Shown piece after piece: positions 52,964-61,600 of a stretch of 64,000 nt of DNA; position 1 is the first letter of the stretch; each line of letters starts with the position of its first letter. Source of the DNA: Pseudolabrys sp. (GTDB taxonomy: Bacteria; Pseudomonadota; Alphaproteobacteria; Rhizobiales; Xanthobacteraceae); the NCBI GenBank assembly GCA_017849615.1, contig JAFIGS010000012.1:62001-126000 (forward strand), read 5' to 3'. Both the position numbers and the translations under genes were made by a program. Below the pieces are notes generated by a model. The model was not told the DNA's origin and did no database searches. It worked only from the letters and a program-made list of their open reading frames with translations.

Positions 52964-53578
52964 ATGCGTCGTCTGGCTGCTCTTCTTTTTGTGTTCGCGC
53001 TGTCGCTCGCCGCCCAGGCGGCGCAGGCGGGCGTGCTCGTCACCGTCAACAAGACGGCGCAGGAACTGACCGTCGAGATCGACGGCGTTCCGCAATATCG
53101 CTGGCCGGTTTCGACCGCGCGCTGGGGCTACAACACGCCGAACGGCACCTACCGGCCGCAACGCCTCGAGCGGCAATGGTACTCGCGCAAGTACGACTGG
53201 TCGCCGATGCCTTATTCGATCTTCTTTGCCGGCGGCTACGCCATTCACGGCAGCAACGAGATCTCGCGCCTCGGCCGCCCGGCCTCGCATGGCTGCATCC
53301 GCCTGCATCCGAAGAACGCCGCCGTGCTGTTCGATCTCGTGAAGCGCAATCCCGGCGCCGTGCGCATCGACATCATCGGCGGTCGCCCCGGCGCCGCGCC
53401 GGAATCGCGCCGGCAACGCGGCTCTCGGACGGTCGAATTCCGGCCGCGCAAGCGTGTAGTCGTTGACGAGCCGATCATGCGCCGCCGCGTGATGCCGCAG
53501 CACGAGACCTTCGAGGAAATCTTCATCGAGCCGCCGCGCGCGCGATCGCGCCGCGCCGCGCAGCGGGATGATTTCTAG
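52964..53578 (+). CDS. L,D-transpeptidase (YkuD domain), short form
   Basis: The protein has 204 residues, with a signal peptide (MRRLAALLFVFALSLAAQAAQA). The catalytic stretch IHGSNEISRLGRPASHGCIRLHPKNAAVLFDLV has the cysteine in SHGCIRL. It is about 55% similar by eye to the preceding transpeptidase through the catalytic region, consistent with a tandem duplication. The tail is arginine-rich (residues 140-204), which may bind the negatively charged wall. Confidence 0.93.
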   Translation: MRRLAALLFVFALSLAAQAAQAGVLVTVNKTAQELTVEIDGVPQYRWPVSTARWGYNTPNGTYRPQRLERQWYSRKYDWSPMPYSIFFAGGYAIHGSNEISRLGRPASHGCIRLHPKNAAVLFDLVKRNPGAVRIDIIGGRPGAAPESRRQRGSRTVEFRPRKRVVVDEPIMRRRVMPQHETFEEIFIEPPRARSRRAAQRDDF

Positions 53579-53602
53579 GCGGCTATCTTTGCGGCGGCAG
53601 AA

Positions 53603-53905
53603 CTAGCCCGCTCGGCGCTTGCGCGTCGCCGCTGCTTTCTTGGCCGAACGCGACCGCGCCGCCTTGGAGCGTGCCGCCGAAGCGCGTCCGCCCAATTTGC
53701 CGCCCTTGCGCGACGAAGCGTGGCTTTCCTTCTTGCCGCGGCCGGAGCCCGACCTCTTGCCGCCGCCGGATTCCTTGTTCACCGTCGCCCAGGCGCGGCG
53801 CTCGGCTTCCTCCTTCGAGGTGCCGCGTTTCTCGTAACCTTCCTCGATGTGCTCGGCCTTGCGCTTCTGTTTCGAGGTATAGGCCGCCTTGCTGCCGCGT
53901 GGCAT
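53603..53905 (-). CDS. Small basic plasmid-stabilisation/KGG-like stress protein
   Basis: The protein has 100 residues from the ATG at 53905 (MPRGSKAAYTSKQKRKAEHIEEGYEKRG). The N-terminal half with TSKEEAERRAWATVNKESGGGKRSGSGRGK is the conserved part of proteins usually labelled plasmid stabilisation protein. The C-terminus is a low-complexity lysine/arginine/alanine tail resembling histone H1 or DNA-binding tails. A GGAAC-N17-CGTT (EcfG) promoter lies 34 bases upstream, so it is probably a general-stress gene. Confidence 0.8.
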   Translation of the reverse strand: MPRGSKAAYTSKQKRKAEHIEEGYEKRGTSKEEAERRAWATVNKESGGGKRSGSGRGKKESHASSRKGGKLGGRASAARSKAARSRSAKKAAATRKRRAG

Positions 53906-53938
53906 GACGTTTCTCCTGCGTTCGGTCCCCGTTCGCGC

Positions 53939-53964
53939 AACGCGCGGCAAAGCGAAGCGGTTCC
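53939..53964 (-). promoter_or_regulatory. EcfG-type general stress promoter
   Basis: On the minus strand GGAAC (53964-53960) and CGTT (53942-53939) are 17 bases apart, the consensus for the alphaproteobacterial general stress sigma factor EcfG. The -10 end is 33 bases from the ATG of the small basic protein. Confidence 0.65.
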
Positions 53965-53976
53965 TTGTTCATGGCC

Positions 53977-54021
53977 GCATGATCTTGTCCGAAAACCGGT
54001 GGCTACTTTTCGGGATCATGC
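53977..54021. repeat. Palindromic repeat between csaA and the small basic protein
   Basis: GCATGATC...GATCATGC with inner CCGAAAA...TTTTCGG arms forms a nearly perfect hairpin. I recall this type of repeat as frequent in Bradyrhizobium and relatives. It may also serve as terminator for csaA. Confidence 0.7.
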
Positions 54022-54025
54022 GAGC

Positions 54026-54367
54026 CTAGAACAGCGCGGCGCCGAGCTCGGCCTCCTGCTGCGGCGTGACGAAGATCGTCGCGCCGTCATCGCCCGGCAC
54101 GCCGAGCGTCAGCACCTCCGATATTTCAGGTCCCATCTTGCGCGGCGCGAAGTTGACGACCGCCAGCACCTGGCGGCCGAGCAGCGCCTCCTTCGGATAA
54201 TTGCGATAAGCGCCGCATGACAGCTTAGTGCCGATGTCGCCGCCGAAGTCGATGGTCATGCGATAGGTCGGCTTCTTCGTCTGCGCATCCTCGACCTTGA
54301 TGATGCGGCCGACGCGGATGTCGAGCGCGTCGAAATTCGAGAAATCGGCAATCGGTTTGATGGGCAT
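54026..54367 (-). CDS. csaA: tRNA-binding domain protein CsaA
   Basis: The protein has 113 residues from the ATG at 54367. It is an EMAP/Trbp111-like OB fold: FDALDIRVGRIIKVEDAQTKKPTYRMTIDFG, RQVLAVVNFAPRKMGPEISEVLTLGV. CsaA binds tRNA and has been described as a secretion chaperone in Bacillus. The gene stands alone in a group of repeats. Confidence 0.92.
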   Translation of the reverse strand: MPIKPIADFSNFDALDIRVGRIIKVEDAQTKKPTYRMTIDFGGDIGTKLSCGAYRNYPKEALLGRQVLAVVNFAPRKMGPEISEVLTLGVPGDDGATIFVTPQQEAELGAALF

Positions 54368-54448
54368 GGTTCTCCCCGGAATGACGGCGTGATTCATCGC
54401 CCCTGTTCTTTGGGCGGCGCGGGGGCGCCGGCTTCCCGATTTATTTTA

Positions 54449-54583
54449 ATGGAGCCTCGGGAGGCGCCAGGGGGCTTGCGAAGCCCCCAGATGGCGGAGT
54501 CCCTTGCGATCGGGCCCGCCGAGCGTGCTTTGCGAGAGCACGCGCCGGTTCAGCGGAACCGGCTGCGCCTCCCGACGCTCCAT
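54449..54583. repeat. Large multibranch palindrome
   Basis: A 19-bp closing stem (54449-54467 with 54565-54583, one mismatch) encloses at least three perfect or near-perfect hairpins: GGGGGCTT-GCG-AAGCCCCC, GTGCT(T/C)...AGCAC and GCCGGTTC-AGC-GGAACCGGC. It occupies part of the gene-free stretch 54368-54784. It may be a structured RNA or a palindromic mobile repeat. The rest of that stretch (54584-54784) has a few more short hairpins and no gene I can support. Confidence 0.55.
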
Positions 54584-54784
54584 CGGCGATGCGCATTGTC
54601 GGCGCACCGGCCTCCGCTCACCTCGCCACCGCTCGAGACGGTGGGGCAGGAAAGGAGAGACCAAGGAAGATTGCCACATTATAGGAATGACGTCAAGACG
54701 ACGACCGGGCGACGCCGGCCGCATTGCGCGATCCACCGCCGCTCTCCATGATCGCGCTCCATTTCGAATCCGGGAGTGCTTTAA

Positions 54785-55480
54785 ATGAAGGTGGCGATCG
54801 TGACGGCGGGCGGTAGCGGCATGGGCGCGGCCTGCGCGAGGAAACTGGCCGCGGAGGGCTACAAGGTCGCGATCCTGTCGTCGTCCGGCAAGGGCGAGGC
54901 GCTGGCCAGGGAGCTCGGCGGCATCGGCGTCACCGGCTCCAACCAGTCGAACGACGATGTGAAACGCCTGGTCGATGAAACCATGGCGAAGTGGGGCCGC
55001 GTCGACGCGCTGGTCAACAGCGCCGGCCATGGCCCGCGCGACGAGATTCTGAAAATCACCGACGAGCAGTGGCACACCGGCATGGACGTGTACCTCCTGA
55101 GCGCGATCCGTCCGGCGCGGCTGGTGACGCCGATCATGGTGGCGCAGAACAAGGGCGCGATCGTCAACATCTCGACCGCCTGGGCCTTCGAGCCGAGCCC
55201 GATGTTTCCGACCTCCGGCGTGTTCCGCGCCGGGCTCGCCGCCTTCACCAAGCTGTTCGCCGACCAGTACGCGGCCAGCAACGTACGCATGAACAATGTG
55301 CTGCCGGGCTGGATCGACTCGCTGCCGCAGAAGGATGAGCGCCGCGACATGGTCCCGATGGGCCGCTACGGCACCGCCGACGAGATCGCCGCCACCGCGG
55401 CGTTCCTCGTGTCCGACGGCGCCGGCTACATCACCGGGCAGAACCTGAAAGTGGACGGCGGGCTGATGCGCGGGATTTAG
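54785..55480 (+). CDS. SDR-family oxidoreductase lacking the YxxxK motif
   Basis: The 231-residue Rossmann protein has the cofactor motif TAGGSGMG (7-14), an NSAG (78-81) and a C-terminal DGAGYITGQNLKVDGG. The position of the catalytic tyrosine and lysine reads SGVFR (S144, R148) instead of YxxxK; the following AGLAAFTKLFADQYA is well conserved. Either catalysis is different or the protein has become a binding or regulatory SDR. Its substrate is unknown. It starts immediately after the large palindrome with no close neighbour upstream. Confidence 0.85.
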   Translation: MKVAIVTAGGSGMGAACARKLAAEGYKVAILSSSGKGEALARELGGIGVTGSNQSNDDVKRLVDETMAKWGRVDALVNSAGHGPRDEILKITDEQWHTGMDVYLLSAIRPARLVTPIMVAQNKGAIVNISTAWAFEPSPMFPTSGVFRAGLAAFTKLFADQYAASNVRMNNVLPGWIDSLPQKDERRDMVPMGRYGTADEIAATAAFLVSDGAGYITGQNLKVDGGLMRGI

Positions 55481-55540
55481 CGGAAGCGCAGCCACTGCGG
55501 CAAAATCGACGCCGGCTTTTGCGCCGATTGTCGCGGCTGT

Positions 55541-56428
55541 ATGACCCTCTCAATGCAATTCGATCTCGCCGAGCTACGCGCCACCCTGATTTCCCGCTTT
55601 CCGGAACTAAGCGATGCGCATTTCACGACGCATACGGCAGGCTGGGACAGCATCGCGGTGGACGCGGATGATCGCTGGATATTCAAGTTCCCTCGGCATG
55701 CCGACGCGGCGCGCCGGCTGAGGACGGAAGCCGGGTTGCTCGCTGTCGTGCGGCCCCATGTCACGATGGCCTTGCCGGACTTGAAAATCGTCGAGGGCTC
55801 TCGACCGTTTTCGCGACACATCAAATTACAAGGCGAGCATTTGCTCGCCGCACAGTACGAGAGGCTCCAGGCGCGGTCGCGAGAGCGGCTGGTCGCTGAA
55901 GTCGCGCAATTTTTTGCCGAACTTCACGCCCTGGATCGTACCGGGCTGGAACGCGCCGGCGCCACTGCCATTGGCTCGTGGCTGCCGCCCGATGAGATAC
56001 TCCGCGAGGCGTGGCCATTGCTGCCGGCGCATTTGCACGGCTATGCAACGCGCGCGATCGCGGCCTGGCAAGATCTCGGTGACGACCCTCTCGGCACAAC
56101 ATTTGGCCACTTCGATACGCATGGCTGGAACACGGCTTTTGATCATGCCCAGGAAAGATTGAACGGCGTTTTCGACTTCGGCGACTCCGGATTTGGCGAC
56201 TTGCACAAGGAGTTCATTCAACCAAGCTGGATTTCACCTGATTTCGTCGAGAGCCTGGTCGCAGCCTACGCGCGATTGACCGGGCATTCGATTGACTTGT
56301 GGCGCGTCGCCTTGATCAGCGGGGCGCTGCGGATATCCGAATTGGGAGGACTTGCGAACGACGAGGCCGCCGCCGGCGCGATGGTCAAGTCGATCGAGGC
56401 GTGGGCGGGCCGCCACCCTGCGCCCTAA
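55541..56428 (+). CDS. APH-family small-molecule phosphotransferase
   Basis: The 295-residue protein has an aminoglycoside phosphotransferase/choline kinase-like fold: WIFKFPRH (ATP lysine), FGHFDTHGWNTAFD (catalytic HxD and N, with F replacing the usual G) and GVFDFGDSGFGDLHKEF (metal DFGD). It phosphorylates an unknown hydroxylated compound with ATP. Genes of this family are often called aminoglycoside phosphotransferase without resistance evidence. The stop overlaps the opposing RraA-like gene by three bases. Confidence 0.85.
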   Translation: MTLSMQFDLAELRATLISRFPELSDAHFTTHTAGWDSIAVDADDRWIFKFPRHADAARRLRTEAGLLAVVRPHVTMALPDLKIVEGSRPFSRHIKLQGEHLLAAQYERLQARSRERLVAEVAQFFAELHALDRTGLERAGATAIGSWLPPDEILREAWPLLPAHLHGYATRAIAAWQDLGDDPLGTTFGHFDTHGWNTAFDHAQERLNGVFDFGDSGFGDLHKEFIQPSWISPDFVESLVAAYARLTGHSIDLWRVALISGALRISELGGLANDEAAAGAMVKSIEAWAGRHPAP

Positions 56429-57090
56429 AGTATCCCGTACGTCGCATAGACATCCGCCAGCAGCCGGCCCTGCAGCAGTTCATCGCGCGAGCGGTTCTCG
56501 CCCTCGACCTTCTTGAAGGCCGCCTCGAACACCTTGTCCTCGATCTCGCGCGGGATGACGACGACGCCATCGACATCGCCGAACACGATGTCGCCCGAGC
56601 GCACCTTGACGCCGCCGCACAGCATCGGCCGGTCGATCTCCAGCATCTTGCCGCGCCCGCGCGAATCCAGCGGGCCGATGCCGCCGCAGAACACCGGAAA
56701 TTTCATGTCGCGGATGAAGCGCACGTCGCGGCAAAGGCCGTCGGTGACGCAGCCGACGCCGCCGCGCATTTTCGTCGCCGTGGTGAGCAGTTCGCCCCAT
56801 GGCGCGATGGTGAGATTGCCGGCGCAGCCGAGCACGGGGATTTCGCCGGGCTTGATGTCGTCGATCAGTTTGATCTCGAGTTCGTAGGGGTTCTCGCCCT
56901 CGGGCCCGGCGTCGCACACGGCCATATAGGCGCCGGTGCGGGCGCGGCCGACGAGCACCTGGCCCTCGTCGAGCGGACGGATGTTGGGCGTCATCGCCTG
57001 CGACGTGTGGCCGAGGCTGTCGAGCACGTCCGACAGAACGGGCGTGTAGAGCTTGCCCTTCGCCCGCGCGAGATCGTTGGTGCTGAGCAT
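56425..57090 (-). CDS. RraA-family aldolase/demethylmenaquinone methyltransferase-like protein
   Basis: The protein has 221 residues from the ATG at 57090. The family pattern is present: LSDVLDSLG, GRARTGAYMAVCDAG, GVGCVTDGLCRDVRFIRDMKFPVFCGG and GDIVFGDVDGVVVIPRE. The G-x20-R-D (GGVGCVTDGLCRD) metal site is the HMG/CHA aldolase signature, so it may cleave 4-hydroxy-4-methyl-2-oxoglutarate-like acids rather than regulate RNase E. The gene is surrounded by repeats. Confidence 0.88.
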   Translation of the reverse strand: MLSTNDLARAKGKLYTPVLSDVLDSLGHTSQAMTPNIRPLDEGQVLVGRARTGAYMAVCDAGPEGENPYELEIKLIDDIKPGEIPVLGCAGNLTIAPWGELLTTATKMRGGVGCVTDGLCRDVRFIRDMKFPVFCGGIGPLDSRGRGKMLEIDRPMLCGGVKVRSGDIVFGDVDGVVVIPREIEDKVFEAAFKKVEGENRSRDELLQGRLLADVYATYGIL

Positions 57091-57192
57091 GTCGTTCCTC
57101 CACCGTGTGTTTGTTTTGGCGGAGTTTGGCCGGGACCCGAGAGCCGCGTCAATCGTGCGGTGCGGGGACGACAGTGCGCAGGCTTCCATCCG

Positions 57193-57237
57193 CCTCATGG
57201 TCCGAGACGCCGGCTTCGCGGGCTCCTCACCATAAGG
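57193..57237. repeat. Shortened copy of the map-denD palindromic repeat
   Basis: CCTCATGGT...ACCATAAGG arms with GAGACGCCGGCTTCGCGGGCTC inside match the repeat at 26934-27026, but the middle is deleted. Confidence 0.6.
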
Positions 57238-57249
57238 CCGGGATAGGCT

Positions 57250-57328
57250 GTAGGGCGGGTTAGCCGAAGGCGTAACCCGCCGCGTTGTTGAATAAAATGG
57301 CGGATCACGCTTCGCTAATCCGCCCTAC
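57250..57328. repeat. Second type of palindromic repeat
   Basis: GTAGGGCGG (57250-57258) and CCGCCCTAC (57320-57328) enclose GGCGGGTTA...TAACCCGCC and GGCGGATCACGCTTCGCTAATCCGCC. Together with the previous repeat it fills the 318-base stretch 57091-57408 between the RraA-like and the membrane protein genes; no gene is seen there. Confidence 0.7.
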
Positions 57329-57408
57329 GGGCTAGTCCGCCTTGCGGGTGCGGTAGCGTTTTTGCGACGCCGTGCTATTCTATTTGCGCGTGTAGGAGTT
57401 TTTCGTCT

Positions 57409-57792
57409 GTGAACTTACAGTATCAATTATTCGCATTGTCGTATTTGTGGCCGGCCGCTGCCGTTTCGCTGGCTGTAGCCATTATTTACTACTTGGCGTC
57501 AGCGCATCCAAAATGGTGGCAGCGTCTGTTGGTGGCTTCGCACGGCATTCTGCTTGTGCTGGCCGCATTATATGCGGTTGCGATCAGCCTATGGAGTCGC
57601 GGTCTCCCGGGAGCCGCGGCCATGTTTCCTTTTTGGATCATGATCGCTTTGTTTATTGTTTCGTTATTTTATTCGCTGACCCAGTATAGAGGACAGCGGG
57701 CCTTTGTTCATTTTCTATTGCTGCTATCGCTGCCAAGCGCGCTTTGGATTTGGTTCATCGGAACCATGACAATCACAGGCGACTGGATTTAG
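57409..57792 (+). CDS. Small AT-rich four-helix membrane protein
   Basis: The 127-residue protein starts with GTG at 57409, with TAGGAG nine bases upstream. It has four hydrophobic segments (about residues 8-30, 42-63, 72-90, 100-122) and no recognised family. Its third codon positions use far more A and T than the surrounding genes, and repeats lie upstream, so it may be a recent arrival. Function unknown. Confidence 0.6.
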   Translation: MNLQYQLFALSYLWPAAAVSLAVAIIYYLASAHPKWWQRLLVASHGILLVLAALYAVAISLWSRGLPGAAAMFPFWIMIALFIVSLFYSLTQYRGQRAFVHFLLLLSLPSALWIWFIGTMTITGDWI

Positions 57793-57834
57793 GGAAGTGC
57801 GGTGAGCGCCGGATGTAGGGCCGCGCCGCCCTAC

Positions 57835-57957
57835 ACATCCACCTTCAGCGCCGCGATGAACGCTTCCTGCGGAATTTCCACCTTGCCCTACCTGCGGATT
57901 TTCTTCTTGTCTCTCTTCTACTTGACCGGAAGCTTGCGCTTGCGGGTGGCGTCGCAG
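57835..57957 (-). pseudogene. Degenerate duplicate of the lepA 3' end
   Basis: This stretch matches the last 123 bases of lepA (58485-58607) with about 16 mismatches. Read on the minus strand it would encode the LepA tail [17 protein letters not shown] but with internal stops. It lies beyond the GNAT gene, exactly 650 bases from the intact copy. Confidence 0.85.
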
Positions 57958-57969
57958 TCGACAAGGTCG

Positions 57970-58488
57970 TTAGCCTGATGCGATCTCAAGGGTCATGTAT
58001 CGCGCCTGCGCGTCATAGCTCTTGAGTTTGTCGTCCGTGGCGGCGTCCTGCACGATTTCAAAGCCCTGCCTGCGCCAGAACGCGGTGGAGTCGTTCACCG
58101 CGATCAGCGACAGGTTCGTGAAGCCGGATGCGCGCGCCAGTTCGGAGAGCTGGTGCAGGATGGCCCGGGCCGCGTCACGGCCGCGGCTCTGGCCGAGCAA
58201 GGCGATGTCGTGAATGTAATAAGTATCGGCGTGCGCCGGGATGGCGCCGAGCCTCGTGTTCAGCGCCGGCGGCTGTCTGTCGATCCACGGATGGCTGAGG
58301 ATATAGCCGCTGATTGCGGCGCCATCGGCATGGACGTGGCAGCCGGCCGGATAGAGGTCGAGCCGCTCCTCAAAGACGGCGGCGTCTTCCGGATAGTCGG
58401 GATGCACCTCGGCGGCGATGCGCCCCACCGCCGCCAGATCGGCGCGCGTCATCCGCCGCCACATGGTGGGGCCGTTCGCGTCAGACAT
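57970..58488 (-). CDS. GNAT-family N-acetyltransferase
   Basis: The 172-residue protein has the GNAT acetyl-CoA loop in [22 protein letters not shown] (RGRDAA pyrophosphate loop) and the C-terminal [15 protein letters not shown] strand. Its ATG lies within the last codons of lepA (ATGTCTGA overlap), so it is translated from the lepA transcript. A duplicated lepA tail lies just downstream. Substrate unknown. Confidence 0.88.
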   Translation of the reverse strand: MSDANGPTMWRRMTRADLAAVGRIAAEVHPDYPEDAAVFEERLDLYPAGCHVHADGAAISGYILSHPWIDRQPPALNTRLGAIPAHADTYYIHDIALLGQSRGRDAARAILHQLSELARASGFTNLSLIAVNDSTAFWRRQGFEIVQDAATDDKLKSYDAQARYMTLEIASG

Positions 58489-60292
58489 CCACCTTCAGCG
58501 CGGCGATGAACGCTTCCTGCGGAATGTCCACCTTGCCGTACTGGCGCATCTTCTTCTTGCCCTTCTTCTGCTTGTCCAGAAGCTTGCGCTTGCGCGTGGC
58601 GTCGCCGCCGTAGCACTTGGCGGTCACGTCCTTGCGCAGGGCGCGCACGGTTTCGCGGGCGATGATCTTGCCGCCGATGGCGGCCTGGATCGGCACCTGG
58701 AACATGTGCGGCGGGATGAGTTCTTTCAGCTTCTCGACCATGCCGCGGCCGCGGGTCTCGGCGCGCGTGCGGTGGACCAGCATCGACAGCGCGTCGACCG
58801 CCTCGTCATTGACGAGGATCGACATCTTGACGAGATCGGACACCTTGTAGTCGGTGAGGTGATAGTCGAACGAGGCGTAGCCCTTCGACACCGATTTCAG
58901 CCGGTCGTAGAAATCGAACACCACTTCGTTGAGCGGCAGGTCGTATTTGACCATGGCGCGCGAGCCGACATAGGTCAGCTCCTTCTGCGTGCCGCGGCGG
59001 TCCTGACACAGCTTGAGCACGGCGCCGAGATACTCGTCCGGCGTCATGATCGTGGCTTCGATCCACGGCTCCTCGATTTCGAGGATCTGCATCACGTCCG
59101 GCATGTCGACCGGGTTGTGCAGTTCGATCTGGCTGCCGTCGCGCAGGTTCATCTTGTAGATGACCGAGGGCGCGGTCGCGATCAGGTCGAGATTGCATTC
59201 GCGCTCGAGCCGCTCCTGGATGATTTCCAGGTGCAGGAGGCCGAGGAAGCCGCAGCGGAAGCCGAAGCCGAGCGCGGCGGAGGTTTCCATCTCGAAGGTG
59301 AAGCTGGCGTCGTTGAGCCGCAGCTTGCCCATGGCGCCGCGCAGCGCTTCGAAGTCCGCGGCATCGACCGGGAACAGGCCGCAGAACACGACCGGGATCG
59401 CCGGCTGGAAGCCGGGCAGGGGATCGTCGTTCGGGTTGCGCTCGTCGGTGATGGTGTCGCCGACGCGCGTGTCCGCGACTTCCTTGATCGAGGCGGTGAG
59501 CATGCCGATCTCGCCGGGGCCGAGTTCGTCCACCGGCGTCAGTTTCGGCAGGAACACGCCGACACGGTCCACCTCGTAGTGCGACTCGATGCCGATCATG
59601 CGGATGCGCTGGCCCTTCTTGAGCACGCCATCGACGACGCGCACCAGAACGACGACGCCGAGATAGACGTCATACCAGCTATCGACCAGCAGCGCCTTGA
59701 GCGGCGCGTCGCGGTCGCCCTTCGGCGGCGGCAGCTTGGCGACGATGGCTTCCAGCACCTGATCGATGTTGAGCCCGGTCTTGGCCGAGATGCCGATGGC
59801 GTCGGAGGCGTCGAGGCCGATGACGTCCTCGATCTGCTTCTTGATCTTCTCCGGCTCGGCGGCGGGCAGGTCGACCTTGTTGAGGACCGGCACGATCTCG
59901 TGGTTGGCGTCGAGCGCGTGATAGACGTTGGCCAAGGTCTGCGCCTCGACGCCCTGCGAGGCGTCGACGACGAGCAGCGAGCCCTCGCAGGCGGCCAGCG
60001 ACCGGTTGACCTCATAGGCGAAGTCGACGTGGCCGGGGGTGTCCATCAGGTTGAGAATGTAATCCTTGCCGTCCCTGGCCTTGTAGTTCAGGCGCACGGT
60101 CTGCGCCTTGATGGTAATGCCGCGCTCCTTCTCGATCTCCATATTGTCGAGAACCTGCTCCTTGCCGGCCATTTCGCGCGCGTCGAGGCCGCCGGTCAGC
60201 TGGATCAGCCGGTCGGCGAGCGTCGATTTGCCATGGTCGATATGGGCGACGATGGAGAAGTTGCGGATATTCTGGATCGGGGCGGACGTCAT
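58481..60292 (-). CDS. lepA: Elongation factor 4 (LepA)
   Basis: The 603-residue translational GTPase has G1 [10 protein letters not shown]2-G3 DTPGHVDF, G4 NKVD, and the LepA-specific C-terminal domain ending [25 protein letters not shown]. It back-translocates or remodels ribosomes under ionic stress. It is complete in length and motif order. The GNAT gene overlaps its end; an unlinked palindromic repeat lies upstream at 60342-60376. Confidence 0.97.
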   Translation of the reverse strand: MTSAPIQNIRNFSIVAHIDHGKSTLADRLIQLTGGLDAREMAGKEQVLDNMEIEKERGITIKAQTVRLNYKARDGKDYILNLMDTPGHVDFAYEVNRSLAACEGSLLVVDASQGVEAQTLANVYHALDANHEIVPVLNKVDLPAAEPEKIKKQIEDVIGLDASDAIGISAKTGLNIDQVLEAIVAKLPPPKGDRDAPLKALLVDSWYDVYLGVVVLVRVVDGVLKKGQRIRMIGIESHYEVDRVGVFLPKLTPVDELGPGEIGMLTASIKEVADTRVGDTITDERNPNDDPLPGFQPAIPVVFCGLFPVDAADFEALRGAMGKLRLNDASFTFEMETSAALGFGFRCGFLGLLHLEIIQERLERECNLDLIATAPSVIYKMNLRDGSQIELHNPVDMPDVMQILEIEEPWIEATIMTPDEYLGAVLKLCQDRRGTQKELTYVGSRAMVKYDLPLNEVVFDFYDRLKSVSKGYASFDYHLTDYKVSDLVKMSILVNDEAVDALSMLVHRTRAETRGRGMVEKLKELIPPHMFQVPIQAAIGGKIIARETVRALRKDVTAKCYGGDATRKRKLLDKQKKGKKKMRQYGKVDIPQEAFIAALKVDV

Positions 60293-60341
60293 GGCCGCGA
60301 GATAACACCCGAATCCGGGGCCAGCAAGGCGACTTCTTTGT

Positions 60342-60376
60342 CATTCCGGGACGGTCCGAAGGACCGGGCCCCGGAA
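60342..60376. repeat. Short palindromic repeat, ATTCCGGG family
   Basis: CATTCCGGG...CCCCGGAACG arms enclose CGGTCCGAAGGACCG. It belongs to the family of the larger element at 42016-42125, between lepA and the glycosyltransferase gene. Confidence 0.6.
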
Positions 60377-60386
60377 CGTCGACAGT

Positions 60387-61550
60387 TTAATGCGCCTTCC
60401 AGACCACCGCGGCGGAAACGGTGTAATTCCATACGGCACCCATCACGGCCCCGCCGAACCCCGCGATCCACCAGGTCGGGCCGCCGTCATAAATCAGGCT
60501 GGCGACGCCGACATTGGAAATCGCCCCGACCGAGCAGATGAGCTGGAATTCGATCAGGCCCCGCGCGAAGGCCCAGCCGGAGAGGCGCTGGTCGCGGTAG
60601 GTGTAGGCGTTATTGAACACGTAGTTCCAGGCGATCGCCACCATGGTGGCGATGGTCTGCTGCAGGCCGAAGCCGGGCACGCCGATGCCGTGCAGGACCG
60701 CCAAAGTCGCCATATGCGCGCCGATGCCGCTCAGCCCGACCAGGCAGAACAGCACGAAGCGGTACGACACCGCGTCATGGGTCAGCTTGGCGAGCAGCAA
60801 CTGGCCGAAGTCGAGCGCGACGCGGGCATCCAGCTTGCTTTCGCCGGCCAGCCGCGCGCCGAACACGTAAGGCAGTTCGGTGACGCGCAGGACCTCCCGG
60901 CCGGTGGCGGCGATATCGAGCAGGATCTTGAAACCCTGCGTGGACAGTTTGGGGGCGAGGTCCTCGATGACCTCGCGGCGGAGCATGAAAAAACCGCTCA
61001 TCGGATCGGTCAATTCGACCTTCAAAAGCTTGCGCGCCAGCGTGGTTGACCACTGGCTGGCTTTGGCGCGGCCGGTGGAAAAGCCGGTGCCGGTGGCGCC
61101 GTCGATATAGCGCGAGGCCACCACCAGATCGCTTTCGCACTGGCGCAGCTTCGTCACCATGGCGGCGAGCAGCGTTTCATCGTGCTGGCCGTCGGCGTCC
61201 ATCACCGCGACATAGGGCGCGCTGGAGGCCAGCATGCCCTCGATGCAGGCGCCGGCGAGGCCGCGGCGGCCGACGCGGCGGATGCAGCGGACGCGGCGGT
61301 CGCGCGAGCCGAGGTCGCGCGCCAGGGCGCTGGTGCCGTCGGGCGAATTGTCGTCAACGACGATCACTTCCCAGTCGATGCCGTCGAGCGCGCGCGACAG
61401 CCGCTCGACCATGACCGGGATATTGGCGCGCTCATTGAAGGCCGGCAGGATGACCGACAGTTCGGGCGCCGGCTCGGTCATGGGGACCAGCGACGGGGCC
61501 GTCACCCGGGCAGTCCGAACGGCCGTTCTTTCCTGTAATTGCTGCGCCAT
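60387..61550 (-). CDS. GT2 glycosyltransferase fused to GtrA-like membrane domain
   Basis: The 387-residue protein has an N-terminal dolichol-phosphate-mannose synthase-like GT2 domain: SVILPAFNERANIPVMVERL, VVDDNSPDGT, VMDADGQHDE (DxD) and SRYIDGATGTGF. From about residue 250 a GtrA domain with four membrane helices follows (RFVLFCLVGLSGIGAHMATLAVL..., NYVFNNAYTYRD). It probably makes and flips polyprenyl-phosphate sugars for envelope glycosylation. It is divergent from the XRE-cupin gene by 85 bases. A GT83-type transferase begins at 63005, which may use its product. Confidence 0.9.
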   Translation of the reverse strand: MAQQLQERTAVRTARVTAPSLVPMTEPAPELSVILPAFNERANIPVMVERLSRALDGIDWEVIVVDDNSPDGTSALARDLGSRDRRVRCIRRVGRRGLAGACIEGMLASSAPYVAVMDADGQHDETLLAAMVTKLRQCESDLVVASRYIDGATGTGFSTGRAKASQWSTTLARKLLKVELTDPMSGFFMLRREVIEDLAPKLSTQGFKILLDIAATGREVLRVTELPYVFGARLAGESKLDARVALDFGQLLLAKLTHDAVSYRFVLFCLVGLSGIGAHMATLAVLHGIGVPGFGLQQTIATMVAIAWNYVFNNAYTYRDQRLSGWAFARGLIEFQLICSVGAISNVGVASLIYDGGPTWWIAGFGGAVMGAVWNYTVSAAVVWKAH

Positions 61551-61600
61551 GACCGGACTTTGGCGGCTCGGGCGTTAACACCGGGTTCGCGATCGGCCGC

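Noticed and set aside
58418-60541. A 707-codon open frame on the plus strand opposite lepA
   Set aside because: Antisense to a complete LepA; no domain, histidine- and aspartate-rich composition typical of reverse-strand shadows.
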